From positions 71,618 through 135,617 of the forward strand of contig NZ_DALZQO010000005.1 of the NCBI RefSeq assembly GCF_032017025.1: a stretch of 64,000 nt of DNA, read 5' to 3'. The notes under the pieces are model-generated. The model saw only the letters and a list, made by a program, of their open reading frames with translations. It made no database searches and had not been told where the DNA came from. Made by a program: the position numbers and the translations under genes. The DNA is from Hydrogenoanaerobacterium sp032017025 (GTDB lineage: Bacteria; Bacillota; Clostridia; Oscillospirales; Ruminococcaceae). Position 1 is the stretch's first letter. Every line of letters starts with the position of its first letter. Below are positions 51,749 to 60,261 of this stretch, one piece after another.

Positions 51749-52941
51749 TATTCCTCTCCTCCTTTCTCGGTTGTGGTGTTAAGGTCGGGCTCTGCGTTTG
51801 CGTTTGCTGCGTGGTCATCTCTCTTTTTGTTGTAGGACTGAATAAAGCCCTTCAGCAAAAACGCAAATGCACTGAAGTAGATGATAACAGAAATAATAAT
51901 TTCAATGACCTGTGGAACAAAATCGTAAAGCTGCATGTTAAAGCCGCCAACGTTGAGGTAAGCGACGAAGATACCGGAGAAGATGATGCCGATGGGGTTG
52001 TTAAGACCGAGTAATGCAACGGGAATACCGTTAAAGCCTTCCGCGGCCAAAGTATCCAGCACTTCAATGCCTTTGCCGGAGCCTGCGAGATAAAGCAGTG
52101 CACCGCCCAAAGCCGCCAAAGCACCCGCAATCATCATCGAATACATAATATTGCGCTTCTCGTTGATACCGGCGTATTTACACGCATCACGGTTAAAGCC
52201 GCATGCCTTCAGTTCGAAGCCAAACTTTGTTTTGTTTAAAATAATATAGATCACGATGCCGGCGATGATTGCAACGAAAATACCCGCATTCACGCTGGAG
52301 GAGCTGTTACCTGTCTTGAAAAGCTGATTCAAGCCCATCTTTGGCATGATGGCGGTGGCAGCAACGGGTTTGGATTGATTTTTAAGAGAGTCAAATATCG
52401 TTTTGGTAACCAAAAAGTTTACGGTGTACATACCGACGTAGTTCATCATGATACAGGAGATAACGACGTTTACGTTGCACATCGCATTGAGAATACCCGG
52501 AATCAGCCCCCAAATTGCACCGGCAAGCATTGCCACAATCAGTGCTACAATCCAGTGAGATGCTCCGGGGAGAAAGGTCCATTTTACGCCTACATATACC
52601 GCGGCATAAGCACCTATAATAAACTGGCCGGATGCACCAATGTTAAATAGGCCGGTTCTGTTGGCAAAACCAACCGAAAGACCTGTCATAATAATGGGGG
52701 TTGCAAAGTAGAAAACCTGTCCTAGGTTTTTCATATCCACAAAGCCGCCCATTAAAATCGCTTTAAAACCGCCCAGTGCCTGTGACGGGTTACTGACAAG
52801 CAAAACGATAAAACCAACCAATAAGCCAACTACAATTGCCATCAGCGAAGATGCAAAACTCGAAAAGCCGTCGCTTTTTAAAATTTGTTTGTCCCAGCGT
52901 CTGTTTACGCTTGGCATGATGTTCTTTTCTTTGTTACTCAT
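51748..52941 (-). CDS. Nucleoside ABC transporter permease (NupP/YufP-like)
   Basis: 397-residue partner permease. Typical segments: FATPIIMTGLSVGFANRTGL, FNIGASGQFIIGAY, ELKACGFNRDACKYAGINEK, GALAALGGALLYLAGS, and GFNGIPVALLGLNNPIG. A hydrophilic C-terminal tail of about 25 residues follows the last membrane helix. Its start overlaps the end of the ATPase gene by four bases. Confidence 0.93.
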   Translation of the reverse strand: MSNKEKNIMPSVNRRWDKQILKSDGFSSFASSLMAIVVGLLVGFIVLLVSNPSQALGGFKAILMGGFVDMKNLGQVFYFATPIIMTGLSVGFANRTGLFNIGASGQFIIGAYAAVYVGVKWTFLPGASHWIVALIVAMLAGAIWGLIPGILNAMCNVNVVISCIMMNYVGMYTVNFLVTKTIFDSLKNQSKPVAATAIMPKMGLNQLFKTGNSSSSVNAGIFVAIIAGIVIYIILNKTKFGFELKACGFNRDACKYAGINEKRNIMYSMMIAGALAALGGALLYLAGSGKGIEVLDTLAAEGFNGIPVALLGLNNPIGIIFSGIFVAYLNVGGFNMQLYDFVPQVIEIIISVIIYFSAFAFLLKGFIQSYNKKRDDHAANANAEPDLNTTTEKGGEE

Positions 52942-54464
52942 TTGTCTGCACCTCTTTTCGAGCCGGCCATGTACAGTCCAAGCTCCTGCACTGTAACCGC
53001 CTTAGGATCAAGATCTGCGACAATCTCGCCCTCATAGATGACAAGAATGCGGTCGCTGACGTCCATAACCTCGTCCAGTTCCAGCGACACAAGCAAAATG
53101 CCCTTGCCCTCGTCGCGCTCTGCAACCAGCTTTTTATGAATGTATTCGATTGCACCGACGTCGAGCCCACGGGTGGGCTGTACGGCGATGAGCAGCTCGG
53201 GGTCGCGGTCGATTTCACGTGCAACAATTGCTTTTTGCTGGTTACCGCCCGACATGCTGCGGGTGACGGTGCGGGCACCCTGCCCGCTTCGAATGTCGAA
53301 CTTGCCAATGAGGTCGTCGGCATATTTGTAAATCTCATCGTATTTCAGAAAGCCATGGCTTTGAAAACGCGGGGTAAAATAACTTTGCAGTACCAAGTTA
53401 TAGGCGAGATTGTAATCCAGTACCAGGCCGTGCTTGTGGCGGTCCTCAGGAATGTGCCCAATGCCGCCCAAGTTACGCTCGCGTATGGTGGCTTGGGTGA
53501 TGTCTTTGCCTTTGAGCCCAATCGTGCCGGAATCGGGATGAATCAGCCCGGTCAGTGCGTATACCAGCTCACTTTGTCCGTTTCCGTCAATGCCCGCAAT
53601 ACACACAATTTCGCCTGCACGTACCGTGAGAGAAATGTCATTGACTACCATCTTGCCGGTCGCCTTATTTTTTACATTTAAATTTTCAACCTTAAAGATG
53701 ATCTCTCCGGGCTGCGCATTGTTCTTTTCAACCTCTAGGTTTACTTTACGCCCTACCATCATCTCCGACATCTGCTCTTTGCTGGTGTCTGCAACCTCTA
53801 CCGTACCGATGTATTTGCCCTTGCGCAATACGGTACAGCGGTTTGCAACCGCCTTAATCTCGTTGAGCTTATGGGTGATAAACAGAATAGATTTGCCCTC
53901 ATCGGCAAGCCCTTTCATAATCTTCATCAGTTCATCAATCTCCTGCGGGGTAAGCACGGCAGTGGGCTCATCAAAAATCAAAATCTCATTTTCACGGTAC
54001 AGCATCTTCAAAATCTCAACACGCTGCTGCATGCCCACGGTAATGTCCGAAATCAGCGCATCCGGGTCAACCTTCAGCCCGTATTGGTCAGACAAAGCCA
54101 TTACCCTTTCGCGCGCTTTATCCATCTTCAAAAAGCCGCCTTTGGTAGTTTCAACACCTAAAATAATGTTTTCGAGTACCGTAAAGTTATGTACCAGCTT
54201 AAAATGCTGGTGCACCATACCAATTCCAAGCTTGTTGGCATCGTTGGGATTTTGAATTTTAACCTCCTGCCCGTTTTTCTTGATGATGCCCTTTTCCGGC
54301 TGATACATACCAAACAAAACGCTCATCAGCGTAGACTTTCCCGCGCCGTTTTCGCCAAGCAATGCGTGAACCTCGCCCTTTCTCAGTTGGAGAGTCACAT
54401 CATCGTTGGCGATTATGCCGGGAAACTCTTTGGTAATGTTCACCATTTCAATAATATAATCCAT
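52938..54464 (-). CDS. Nucleoside ABC transporter ATP-binding protein (NupO/YufO-like)
   Basis: 508 residues with two ABC domains. Domain 1: Walker A GENGAGKSTLMSVLFG, signature ISDITVGMQQRVEILKML, Walker B ILIFDEPTAVLTPQE. Domain 2: GIDGNGQSELVYALTG, signature MSGGNQQKAIVAREID and LIAVQPTRGLDVGA, where Q replaces D in the Walker B, as usual in this family. ATG 54464 has AGGGGTG in front; the frame's GTG at 54488 lacks one. It couples to the two permease genes downstream and the BMP binding protein upstream. Confidence 0.94.
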   Translation of the reverse strand: MDYIIEMVNITKEFPGIIANDDVTLQLRKGEVHALLGENGAGKSTLMSVLFGMYQPEKGIIKKNGQEVKIQNPNDANKLGIGMVHQHFKLVHNFTVLENIILGVETTKGGFLKMDKARERVMALSDQYGLKVDPDALISDITVGMQQRVEILKMLYRENEILIFDEPTAVLTPQEIDELMKIMKGLADEGKSILFITHKLNEIKAVANRCTVLRKGKYIGTVEVADTSKEQMSEMMVGRKVNLEVEKNNAQPGEIIFKVENLNVKNKATGKMVVNDISLTVRAGEIVCIAGIDGNGQSELVYALTGLIHPDSGTIGLKGKDITQATIRERNLGGIGHIPEDRHKHGLVLDYNLAYNLVLQSYFTPRFQSHGFLKYDEIYKYADDLIGKFDIRSGQGARTVTRSMSGGNQQKAIVAREIDRDPELLIAVQPTRGLDVGAIEYIHKKLVAERDEGKGILLVSLELDEVMDVSDRILVIYEGEIVADLDPKAVTVQELGLYMAGSKRGADK

Positions 54465-54569
54465 ACTTGTCACCCCTGCTGTTTTCACTTATTTTTACCT
54501 TATTTTAAATTAAGCGGTTTCCGTGGTGTTTTGCTTTTTTGAAAAACTACGGCGCGGCCGGCAGCCGCT

Positions 54570-54636
54570 GCCTTTCAAAAAAGTAAAAAGAAATGGGAAG
54601 GGGCTCAGCGCCCACTTGTGCGGAGTCCCTTCCCAT
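54570..54636 (-). terminator. Hairpin after the nucleoside-binding lipoprotein gene
   Basis: Minus-strand stem ATGGGAAGGGACTC / GAGCCCCTTCCCAT (54636-54593, one mismatch), followed by TTCTTTTTACTTTTTT. Placed between the binding protein and ATPase genes, it would leave the binding protein in excess over the transporter, a common arrangement. Confidence 0.8.
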
Positions 54637-54716
54637 AGAATGCTAAAATACTGAATGTTTACACATTATGCCCTAACGGGTGAACAGCCGGCACGCAATA
54701 TGCGGCGGATGTTTCG

Positions 54717-55865
54717 TTATTCTACAACAGTAGTTTTAACAGCAGTAGTTTTGATATCGGTAACTTTTACTTCTTTGCCTGCCTCGTCGGTATCTTTTAC
54801 AATAGCGATTTCGTTGGCAGCCAATTTTTTGTACAGTGCGTCGTAATCAGCCTGTGTAAACTTCTCGAATTTCGAGTTTTCCATCGGCAGAGAGATGCCG
54901 TTGTTGGCAGCGCTGAATACAAGGCCCTCGCCGCCGGGGAAAGAACCGTCGTAGTAAGCCTTAATCATATCGTAAACAGATACGCCCAGGCCCTTCATAG
55001 CGGAGGTAATAACGGTTGGAGACTCTGCGGATTGGTCAACGTCAACACCAATTACCTTGCCATTTGCCTGTTCAGCAGCAGCCATTGCGGAGTTACCAAC
55101 TGCACCGCCGCAAGCAAAGATGACCTCTGTGCCTGCCTGGTACCAGGAAGCAGCCAGTGTTTGAGCCTCGGGGGTAGCATCGAAGCCGCCGGTGTAGTGG
55201 TAGTTTACACTAACAGAGCCGTCAGCGAGGCCGAGCTCTTTTGCAGCAGCATCTGCGCCCTGAACAAAGCCGTAGCCGTAACGAACAACAGCGGGAACAG
55301 CCATGCCGCCCAGGAAGCCGAGCTTGGTCATACCGTCTTTCACAGCAGCATAGCCGGCAAGGTAACCAACCTGCTCCTCAGCGTAGACGATACCAACGGT
55401 GTTTTTCTCGGTGCGGAACTCAGAGTAATCGGCATTATGAGGATTACCGTCGATGAGAATGAACTTAACATCGGGGTAGGTATCCTGTGCAATAAAGATG
55501 GGCTCTTCAAACAGGAAGCCGGGGGTGACAATTACTTTAGCGCCGCCTTTAACAGCCAGCTCGATAGAGGACAGGTAAGCATCTGTGCTCTTCTCGGAGG
55601 GTTTGTAGTATTTATGAGTGATGTTTTTCTCCTCAGCATACTTTTTCAGACCCTCCCAGGAGCCCTGGTTAAAGGATTTGTCATCAATTGTTCCGATATC
55701 AGTGATAAGGGCAAGTTCAAATTTACCGTCTCCGCCAGCGGATTCTGCGGGAGCAGACTCGGAAGGAGCAGCAGATTCAGATGGCGTGGATGTCTGGGGG
55801 GCACCACAGGCTACCATGGAAACTGCGAGGACTACTGCCAGAATAATTGCCAGTATTCTTTTCAT
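54717..55865 (-). CDS. BMP family nucleoside-binding lipoprotein
   Basis: 382 residues. Signal peptide with lipobox VSMVAC (Cys20), a Ser/Ala/Pro/Glu linker, then the BMP/Med fold: FELALITDIGTIDDKSFNQG, VGIVYAEEQVGYLAGYAAV, VIFACGGAVGNSAMAAA and VIGVDVDQSAESPTVI. BMP proteins deliver nucleosides to this type of importer. The DIGTIDDKSFNQ segment is the family's purine-nucleoside binding signature. A small AAGCC/GGCTT hairpin with T-rich tail (55922-55905) just upstream may reduce read-through from cdd. Confidence 0.94.
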   Translation of the reverse strand: MKRILAIILAVVLAVSMVACGAPQTSTPSESAAPSESAPAESAGGDGKFELALITDIGTIDDKSFNQGSWEGLKKYAEEKNITHKYYKPSEKSTDAYLSSIELAVKGGAKVIVTPGFLFEEPIFIAQDTYPDVKFILIDGNPHNADYSEFRTEKNTVGIVYAEEQVGYLAGYAAVKDGMTKLGFLGGMAVPAVVRYGYGFVQGADAAAKELGLADGSVSVNYHYTGGFDATPEAQTLAASWYQAGTEVIFACGGAVGNSAMAAAEQANGKVIGVDVDQSAESPTVITSAMKGLGVSVYDMIKAYYDGSFPGGEGLVFSAANNGISLPMENSKFEKFTQADYDALYKKLAANEIAIVKDTDEAGKEVKVTDIKTTAVKTTVVE

Positions 55866-55927
55866 ACTTTTTCCTCCTAAAATCGTTTCTTTTTAAAATT
55901 TTATTAAAAAGCCATAGGGCTTAATAA

Positions 55928-56356
55928 TTATGCCTGCTGGTTTAAATCGTTGGGGCCAAAGCCGTTGGGCAAAAGCTCACGCAACGTGTAGGAGGTATAT
56001 TCATCCTCACTTTTTGCGGTAAGAATGCGAAACTCCTTTGGGTCGCAAAACTCCATCATCACCTGGCGACAAACCCCGCATGGGTAGGCGTAGCCAAACT
56101 CTTCGGGCTTTGCATCGCAGTGTGCGCCTACAACAGCAATTGCCGTAAACTCGTGCACACCCTCAGAAATTGCTTTAAAAAACGCGGTGCGTTCTGCGCA
56201 GTTGGTGGGAGAGTAGGAGGAACTTTCAATATTGCAGCCGCGGTAGATCTTGCCGTTTTTCGCAAGCAAGGCCGCGCCCACCATAAAGCCGGAGTAGGGT
56301 GAGTAAGACATTTTTCGCGCCTCGAGTGCTTCCCGAATCAAAGCCTTGTCATCCAT
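55928..56356 (-). CDS. cdd: Cytidine deaminase
   Basis: 142-residue zinc enzyme converting (deoxy)cytidine to (deoxy)uridine. Zinc and catalytic residues: C in TNCAERTAFF with the proton-shuttling Glu, and PCGVCRQVMMEF with both cysteines, the tetrameric CDA pattern. N-terminal SYSPYSGFMVGAAL and RGCNIESSSYSP hold the substrate-binding Asn and Glu. Twelve bases after deoB; its product feeds pyrimidine-nucleoside phosphorylase in the same operon. Confidence 0.96.
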   Translation of the reverse strand: MDDKALIREALEARKMSYSPYSGFMVGAALLAKNGKIYRGCNIESSSYSPTNCAERTAFFKAISEGVHEFTAIAVVGAHCDAKPEEFGYAYPCGVCRQVMMEFCDPKEFRILTAKSEDEYTSYTLRELLPNGFGPNDLNQQA

Positions 56357-56368
56357 GCCAACCCCTCC

Positions 56369-57538
56369 TTATTTGGTAATAAGCGAAACCAGTGACTGTC
56401 CGTCAGTGCCTGCCGCAACGCCCAGCAAATCAGCAGCTGTTACACCAATGTCTGCAAAGGTGCTGCGTGTGCCGAGGTCAACCCCGCCCTGAATTCCTTT
56501 GCCGTAAATCAGCAGCGGAGTATGCTCGCGAGAATGATCGGTGCTGGGGGTTGCAGGGTCGCAGCCATGGTCGGCGGTGATCATCAGAACATCGTCGTCA
56601 TGCAGCAGTGGCAGCAACTCGCCCAACTGTACATCAAATTGGTTCAGCGCCTCAGTGTAGCCCTCTACGTTGTTGCGGTGACCATACATCATATCAAAAT
56701 CAACAAGGTTTACAAAGCACAGGCCATGAAAATCCTCTTTTGCATGTGCCAGTGTTTTGGCCATACCGTCGTCGTTGCTGGTGGTACGCTGTGTAGAGGA
56801 AATACCCTTGCCAGCAAAAATATCGTAGATTTTTCCAACGCCGAAGGTTGCAAGGCCTGCCTCCTCAAGGCTGTCGAGGAAGGTGTGTGCAGGCGGCGCC
56901 AAAGAGAAATCATGGCGGTTGGAGGTGCGTTTATAGTCGGGGTAGGTGCCTGTAAACGGGCGAGCAATAATTCTGCCCACACCGTGCTCACCAACCAGCA
57001 TATCACGTGCGATCTCACAATATTCGTATAGCTTTTCTACAGGGACGACATCCTCATGCGCCGCAATCTGGAATACGCTGTCTGCCGAGGTATATACGAT
57101 CAAATCTCCGGTACGCACATGCTCTTCGCCGTAGTCGAGCAGCACCTGGGTGCCGGAATAAGGCTTATTGCACAGTGATTTACGTCCGGTTTTATGCTCG
57201 AATTCGTCAATAACTTCCTTCGGGAAGCCGTTGGGATAGGTGGGCAGGGGCTTGGGCGAAATAATGCCCGCAATCTCCCAATGCCCGATGGTGGTATCTT
57301 TACCTGCAGAGGCCTCGCGCATTCTCGCAAAAGCGCCGAGCGGAGCAGCAACTTTTTCGCCGCAGCCAATGCCTTCAATGTTATAAAGCCCCAGCTTTTG
57401 CAGGTTGGGTAGATGCAGCTTGCCGCTGTCGTAACAGGCCTTTAAGGTGTGGCTGCCTTCATCACCATAGTGTGCGGAATCCGGCATTTCACCAATTCCC
57501 ACGCTGTCTAATACAATTATAAAAACTCTTTTTGCCAT
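56369..57538 (-). CDS. deoB: Phosphopentomutase
   Basis: 389-residue metal-dependent enzyme interconverting (deoxy)ribose 1-phosphate and 5-phosphate, linking nucleoside phosphorolysis to the pentose pathway. Alkaline-phosphatase-superfamily metal sites: FIIVLDSVGIGEMPDS at the N-terminus, GKDTTIGHWEIAG with the phosphorylated Thr, and near the C-terminus MITADHGCDPATPSTDHSRE with Asp/His ligands. Full length and colinear with the family. Confidence 0.97.
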   Translation of the reverse strand: MAKRVFIIVLDSVGIGEMPDSAHYGDEGSHTLKACYDSGKLHLPNLQKLGLYNIEGIGCGEKVAAPLGAFARMREASAGKDTTIGHWEIAGIISPKPLPTYPNGFPKEVIDEFEHKTGRKSLCNKPYSGTQVLLDYGEEHVRTGDLIVYTSADSVFQIAAHEDVVPVEKLYEYCEIARDMLVGEHGVGRIIARPFTGTYPDYKRTSNRHDFSLAPPAHTFLDSLEEAGLATFGVGKIYDIFAGKGISSTQRTTSNDDGMAKTLAHAKEDFHGLCFVNLVDFDMMYGHRNNVEGYTEALNQFDVQLGELLPLLHDDDVLMITADHGCDPATPSTDHSREHTPLLIYGKGIQGGVDLGTRSTFADIGVTAADLLGVAAGTDGQSLVSLITK

Positions 57539-57596
57539 AATAATACATTCCTTTCGAGAGACTTGCCGCTTTACTATTATAAATATAAATCAGTCT

Positions 57597-58307
57597 CTAC
57601 GCAAGGTCTAATGCAACTTTCATCATGCTGGTAAAGGAATTTTGACGTTCCTCGGCGGTGGTGGCAAGGCCTTTAAACGGGCAGTCGGAAATAGTGAGGA
57701 TGCACAGTGCATTCTTGCCGGCTCTTGCTGCATTCATATAGAGTGCAGCGGCCTCCATTTCAACAGCAAGCACACCCATCTTCTTCCAACGAAGCAGGCA
57801 GTCTTCCTGATCGTCGTAAAAAGTGTCGCTCGAGAGAATATTGCCAACTTTATAATTTACACCATATTTTTCGGAATTTTCAATTGCTTTTTTTAGCAGA
57901 TCATAGCTTGCGATGGGTGCAAAGGTGCCGGGCAGCTGATATTGAGCCGCGTAATTGGAGTTGGTGCATGCGCCCATACCAATGGCGAGGTCGCCGATAT
58001 TCAAATCATCGCTGATTGCGCCCGCCGAACCGATGCGAATAATATTTTCAACACCATAAAAGTTGAAAAGCTCGTAGGAATAAATGCCGATGGAGGGCAT
58101 ACCCATGCCGCTGCCTTGAACAGAAATGCGTTTGCCGTTGTATTCACCGGTAAAACCGTACATACCACGTACATTGTTATATTTTACCACATTTGTCAAG
58201 AAGGTGTCAGCAACTACCTTTGCACGCAACGGATCCCCGGGCATTAATACGGTAGGGGCAATGTCACCCATTTTTGCTTCAATGTGCGGGGTTGGAATTT
58301 TAGCCAT
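57597..58307 (-). CDS. deoD: Purine-nucleoside phosphorylase
   Basis: 236-residue hexameric-type phosphorylase that splits (deoxy)inosine, guanosine and adenosine with phosphate. Seen: TVLMPGDPLRAKVVAD with phosphate-binding GD, VQGSGMGMPSIGIYSYEL, IRIGSAGAIS with the phosphate Arg, VLAVEMEAAALYMNA with the ribose-binding Met-Glu, and ILTISDCPFKG carrying the catalytic Asp. GDP- and SDCP-type segments match DeoD rather than the trimeric PNPs. Confidence 0.97.
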   Translation of the reverse strand: MAKIPTPHIEAKMGDIAPTVLMPGDPLRAKVVADTFLTNVVKYNNVRGMYGFTGEYNGKRISVQGSGMGMPSIGIYSYELFNFYGVENIIRIGSAGAISDDLNIGDLAIGMGACTNSNYAAQYQLPGTFAPIASYDLLKKAIENSEKYGVNYKVGNILSSDTFYDDQEDCLLRWKKMGVLAVEMEAAALYMNAARAGKNALCILTISDCPFKGLATTAEERQNSFTSMMKVALDLA

Positions 58308-58358
58308 GTTTTTGTCCTCCGTTATTTTATTTTAATAGAAGCTTTTTAAAGCCTTCGC

Positions 58359-59024
58359 TTAATACGAGCCGGCCTTACCCTTATTCAAAATTGAAATTGC
58401 AGAACTGGTGCCAATGCGCTCGCAGCCTGCGTTTAAAAACATTTCAAGGTCAGCTTTACTCTTTACACCGCCGGCAGCCTTAATCTTTACATCTTTGCCG
58501 ATATGCTGTTTGAACAGCAGCACGTCTGCTTCGGTTGCACCTGCAGTGCCAAACCCAGTGGAGGTTTTGATGTAGTCTGCTCCGCCATCGGTAACACATT
58601 TGCACAGGGCAATCTTCTCGTCCTCGGTGAGGTAGCAGGTTTCAATAATAACCTTGAGTATTTTACTGCCCGCCGCCTTTTTTAGTGCGGAAATCTCGGC
58701 GGTTACCTTGTCAAAGTCGCCATTTTTTACATCGCCAAGGTTTACAACCATGTCAACCTCACCTGCACCGTCAGAAATTGCCTGTTTTACCTCGGCCACC
58801 TTGATTTCGGTGGTATTATAGCCTAAAGGGAAGCCGATTACAGTACAGATATTGATTTTATCGCCATAGGTATTATGAATACGTGCGATATAAGATGGGG
58901 GAACGCAAACAGAAGCGGTTTGGTACTGTATTGCCTCATCGCAAAGCTTCTGAATTTCGCCCCAGGTAGAAACCGCCTTCAAAAGCGTGTGATCAATGTG
59001 GCCGTAAATCTGATTGTTTTCCAT
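58359..59024 (-). CDS. deoC: Deoxyribose-phosphate aldolase
   Basis: 221-residue class I aldolase splitting 2-deoxyribose 5-phosphate to acetaldehyde and glyceraldehyde 3-phosphate. Schiff-base region VKIKAAGGVKSKADL, catalytic KVIIETCYLT lysine, and EVDMVVNLG with the proton-relay Asp. ATG 59024 lies 8 bases after GGAGG; the frame's earlier ATG codons at 59042 lie within the site. First gene of the nucleoside operon, directly behind its promoter and DeoR control region. Confidence 0.96.
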   Translation of the reverse strand: MENNQIYGHIDHTLLKAVSTWGEIQKLCDEAIQYQTASVCVPPSYIARIHNTYGDKINICTVIGFPLGYNTTEIKVAEVKQAISDGAGEVDMVVNLGDVKNGDFDKVTAEISALKKAAGSKILKVIIETCYLTEDEKIALCKCVTDGGADYIKTSTGFGTAGATEADVLLFKQHIGKDVKIKAAGGVKSKADLEMFLNAGCERIGTSSAISILNKGKAGSY

Positions 59025-59080
59025 GTTAAAGTCCTCCATCAAAATAAGAAATTAGTATGACTAAAGTTAAGTTTAATTGC

Positions 59081-59109
59081 ATGCTATCACATTTGCAAAA
59101 GAGTGTCAA
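59081..59109 (-). promoter_or_regulatory. Promoter of the nucleoside (deo) operon
   Basis: On the minus strand consensus TTGACA (59109-59104), 17-base spacer, TAGCAT (59086-59081); leader of about 50 bases to deoC. Confidence 0.8.
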
Positions 59110-59118
59110 CCAAAAAAT

Positions 59119-59213
59119 GTTAATATTTTAACTTTTTAACAGATTAAATAGTAACAAACTTTGTAATATTTTCATTTTAACATTAATTTTTTAAGACTAT
59201 TTACATTTTAACA
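59119..59213. promoter_or_regulatory. Likely DeoR operator region with repeated TTTTAAC
   Basis: Palindrome GTTAA-TATT-TTAAC (59119-59132) sits just upstream of the deo -35 box. TTTTAAC recurs at 59126, 59134, 59175 and 59206; the longer CATTTTAACA at 59173-59182 and 59204-59213 is a direct repeat 31 bases apart (three helical turns), the second inside the deoR promoter. Confidence 0.55.
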
Positions 59214-59228
59214 AAATTGTGTTAGACT
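59200..59228 (+). promoter_or_regulatory. Predicted promoter of the deoR-type gene
   Basis: TTTACA 59200-59205, 17-base spacer, TAGACT 59223-59228, about 37 bases before the start codon. Confidence 0.6.
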
Positions 59229-59264
59229 TATCACAAAATTTATCATTTGGAAGGCGGTGTGGAG

Positions 59265-60047
59265 ATGAATAAAAAAACGGAGCGCATCAATCAGCTGATT
59301 GAGATACTAAAAGTGCGCAGTTTTGTATCCATTAAAGAGCTTGCTTTGATGCTGGGCGTGTCCGAAATGACCATCCGCCGCGATCTGAAAATACTCGAGC
59401 AAAACCGTATTGCTGAGAATGTTTACGGTACGTCCGTTTACAACCCGGCACATACCGTCAGCAAAAACGACAATGAGTACAACCTGTTCAGCGAGGTTGA
59501 AAAGCAAAACATCCAGAAGGATAGCATTGGCAGGTTTGCCGCCTCTTTGGTGGAACAGGGCGATATTATTATTGTAGATACCGGCACCACCACAGAGCGC
59601 ATTGTGCCGTATTTGCCCACCAACAGCGACATTACGGTGCTGTGCTACAACATCAACATTTTAATGGAGCTGCGCCGTAACCCCGGTGTAAAAATGATGT
59701 TTGCCGGCGGGCATTATCATTCCAACACACAGATGTTTGAATGCGCCGAGGGCATCGATTTTATACGCGGGCTGCGTGCGCAAAAAGTGTTTGTATCGGC
59801 AGCCGGTGTTCACGCCGGGCTGGGGGTCACCTGCATTGAAAATTACGAGGTGCCAACCAAACGAGCCATTCTGAAATCCTCCCTTGAAAGAATTTTGGTG
59901 GCGGATTCGAGCAAATTTGATGTGGTGCGCCCCGCATATTTCTGCGATCTTTCGGAGATTAACACAATTATTACCGACAGCGGGCTCTCAGAGGAATGGA
60001 AGCAGCGGATTACCGATATGGGTATTGTGCTGCATCTGTGTGACTAA
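59265..60047 (+). CDS. DeoR family transcriptional repressor
   Basis: 260 residues. N-terminal DeoR winged helix (RINQLIEILKVRSFVSIKEL, MLGVSEMTIRRDLKIL), then the DeoRC phosphosugar-sensing domain with DTGTTTERIVPYL and the VSAAGVHAGLGVTC effector loop. Divergent from deoC, so it most likely represses the nucleoside operon and releases it on binding (deoxy)ribose 5-phosphate or a related ligand. ATG 59265 is chosen from the family start; GTGGAG precedes it, and the frame's ATG 59247 would sit within the site. Confidence 0.92.
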   Translation: MNKKTERINQLIEILKVRSFVSIKELALMLGVSEMTIRRDLKILEQNRIAENVYGTSVYNPAHTVSKNDNEYNLFSEVEKQNIQKDSIGRFAASLVEQGDIIIVDTGTTTERIVPYLPTNSDITVLCYNINILMELRRNPGVKMMFAGGHYHSNTQMFECAEGIDFIRGLRAQKVFVSAAGVHAGLGVTCIENYEVPTKRAILKSSLERILVADSSKFDVVRPAYFCDLSEINTIITDSGLSEEWKQRITDMGIVLHLCD

Positions 60048-60076
60048 GTGCAGCAGAAGCCTGCACACGCATTTTT

Positions 60077-60117
60077 AAGCGATACAGGGTGATGAAATTC
60101 ACGTTGTATCGCTTTTT
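60077..60117 (+). terminator. Terminator after the deoR-type gene
   Basis: AAGCGATACA / TGTATCGCTT, 10-bp perfect stem with an inner GTGA/TCAC pairing, then TTT. Confidence 0.85.
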
Positions 60118-60261
60118 GTTTGAAAGGCACCGTAAACCGCTGATGAAAATTGTTTTGTAATCATCATTACCTAAAATAATGCATTTAAAACATTCGGCTG
60201 CCCATATGATTCATTGAGGTGGTGCGAATGTTTGCTAGCGGTCGCAACAGCGCCCGCTTTT

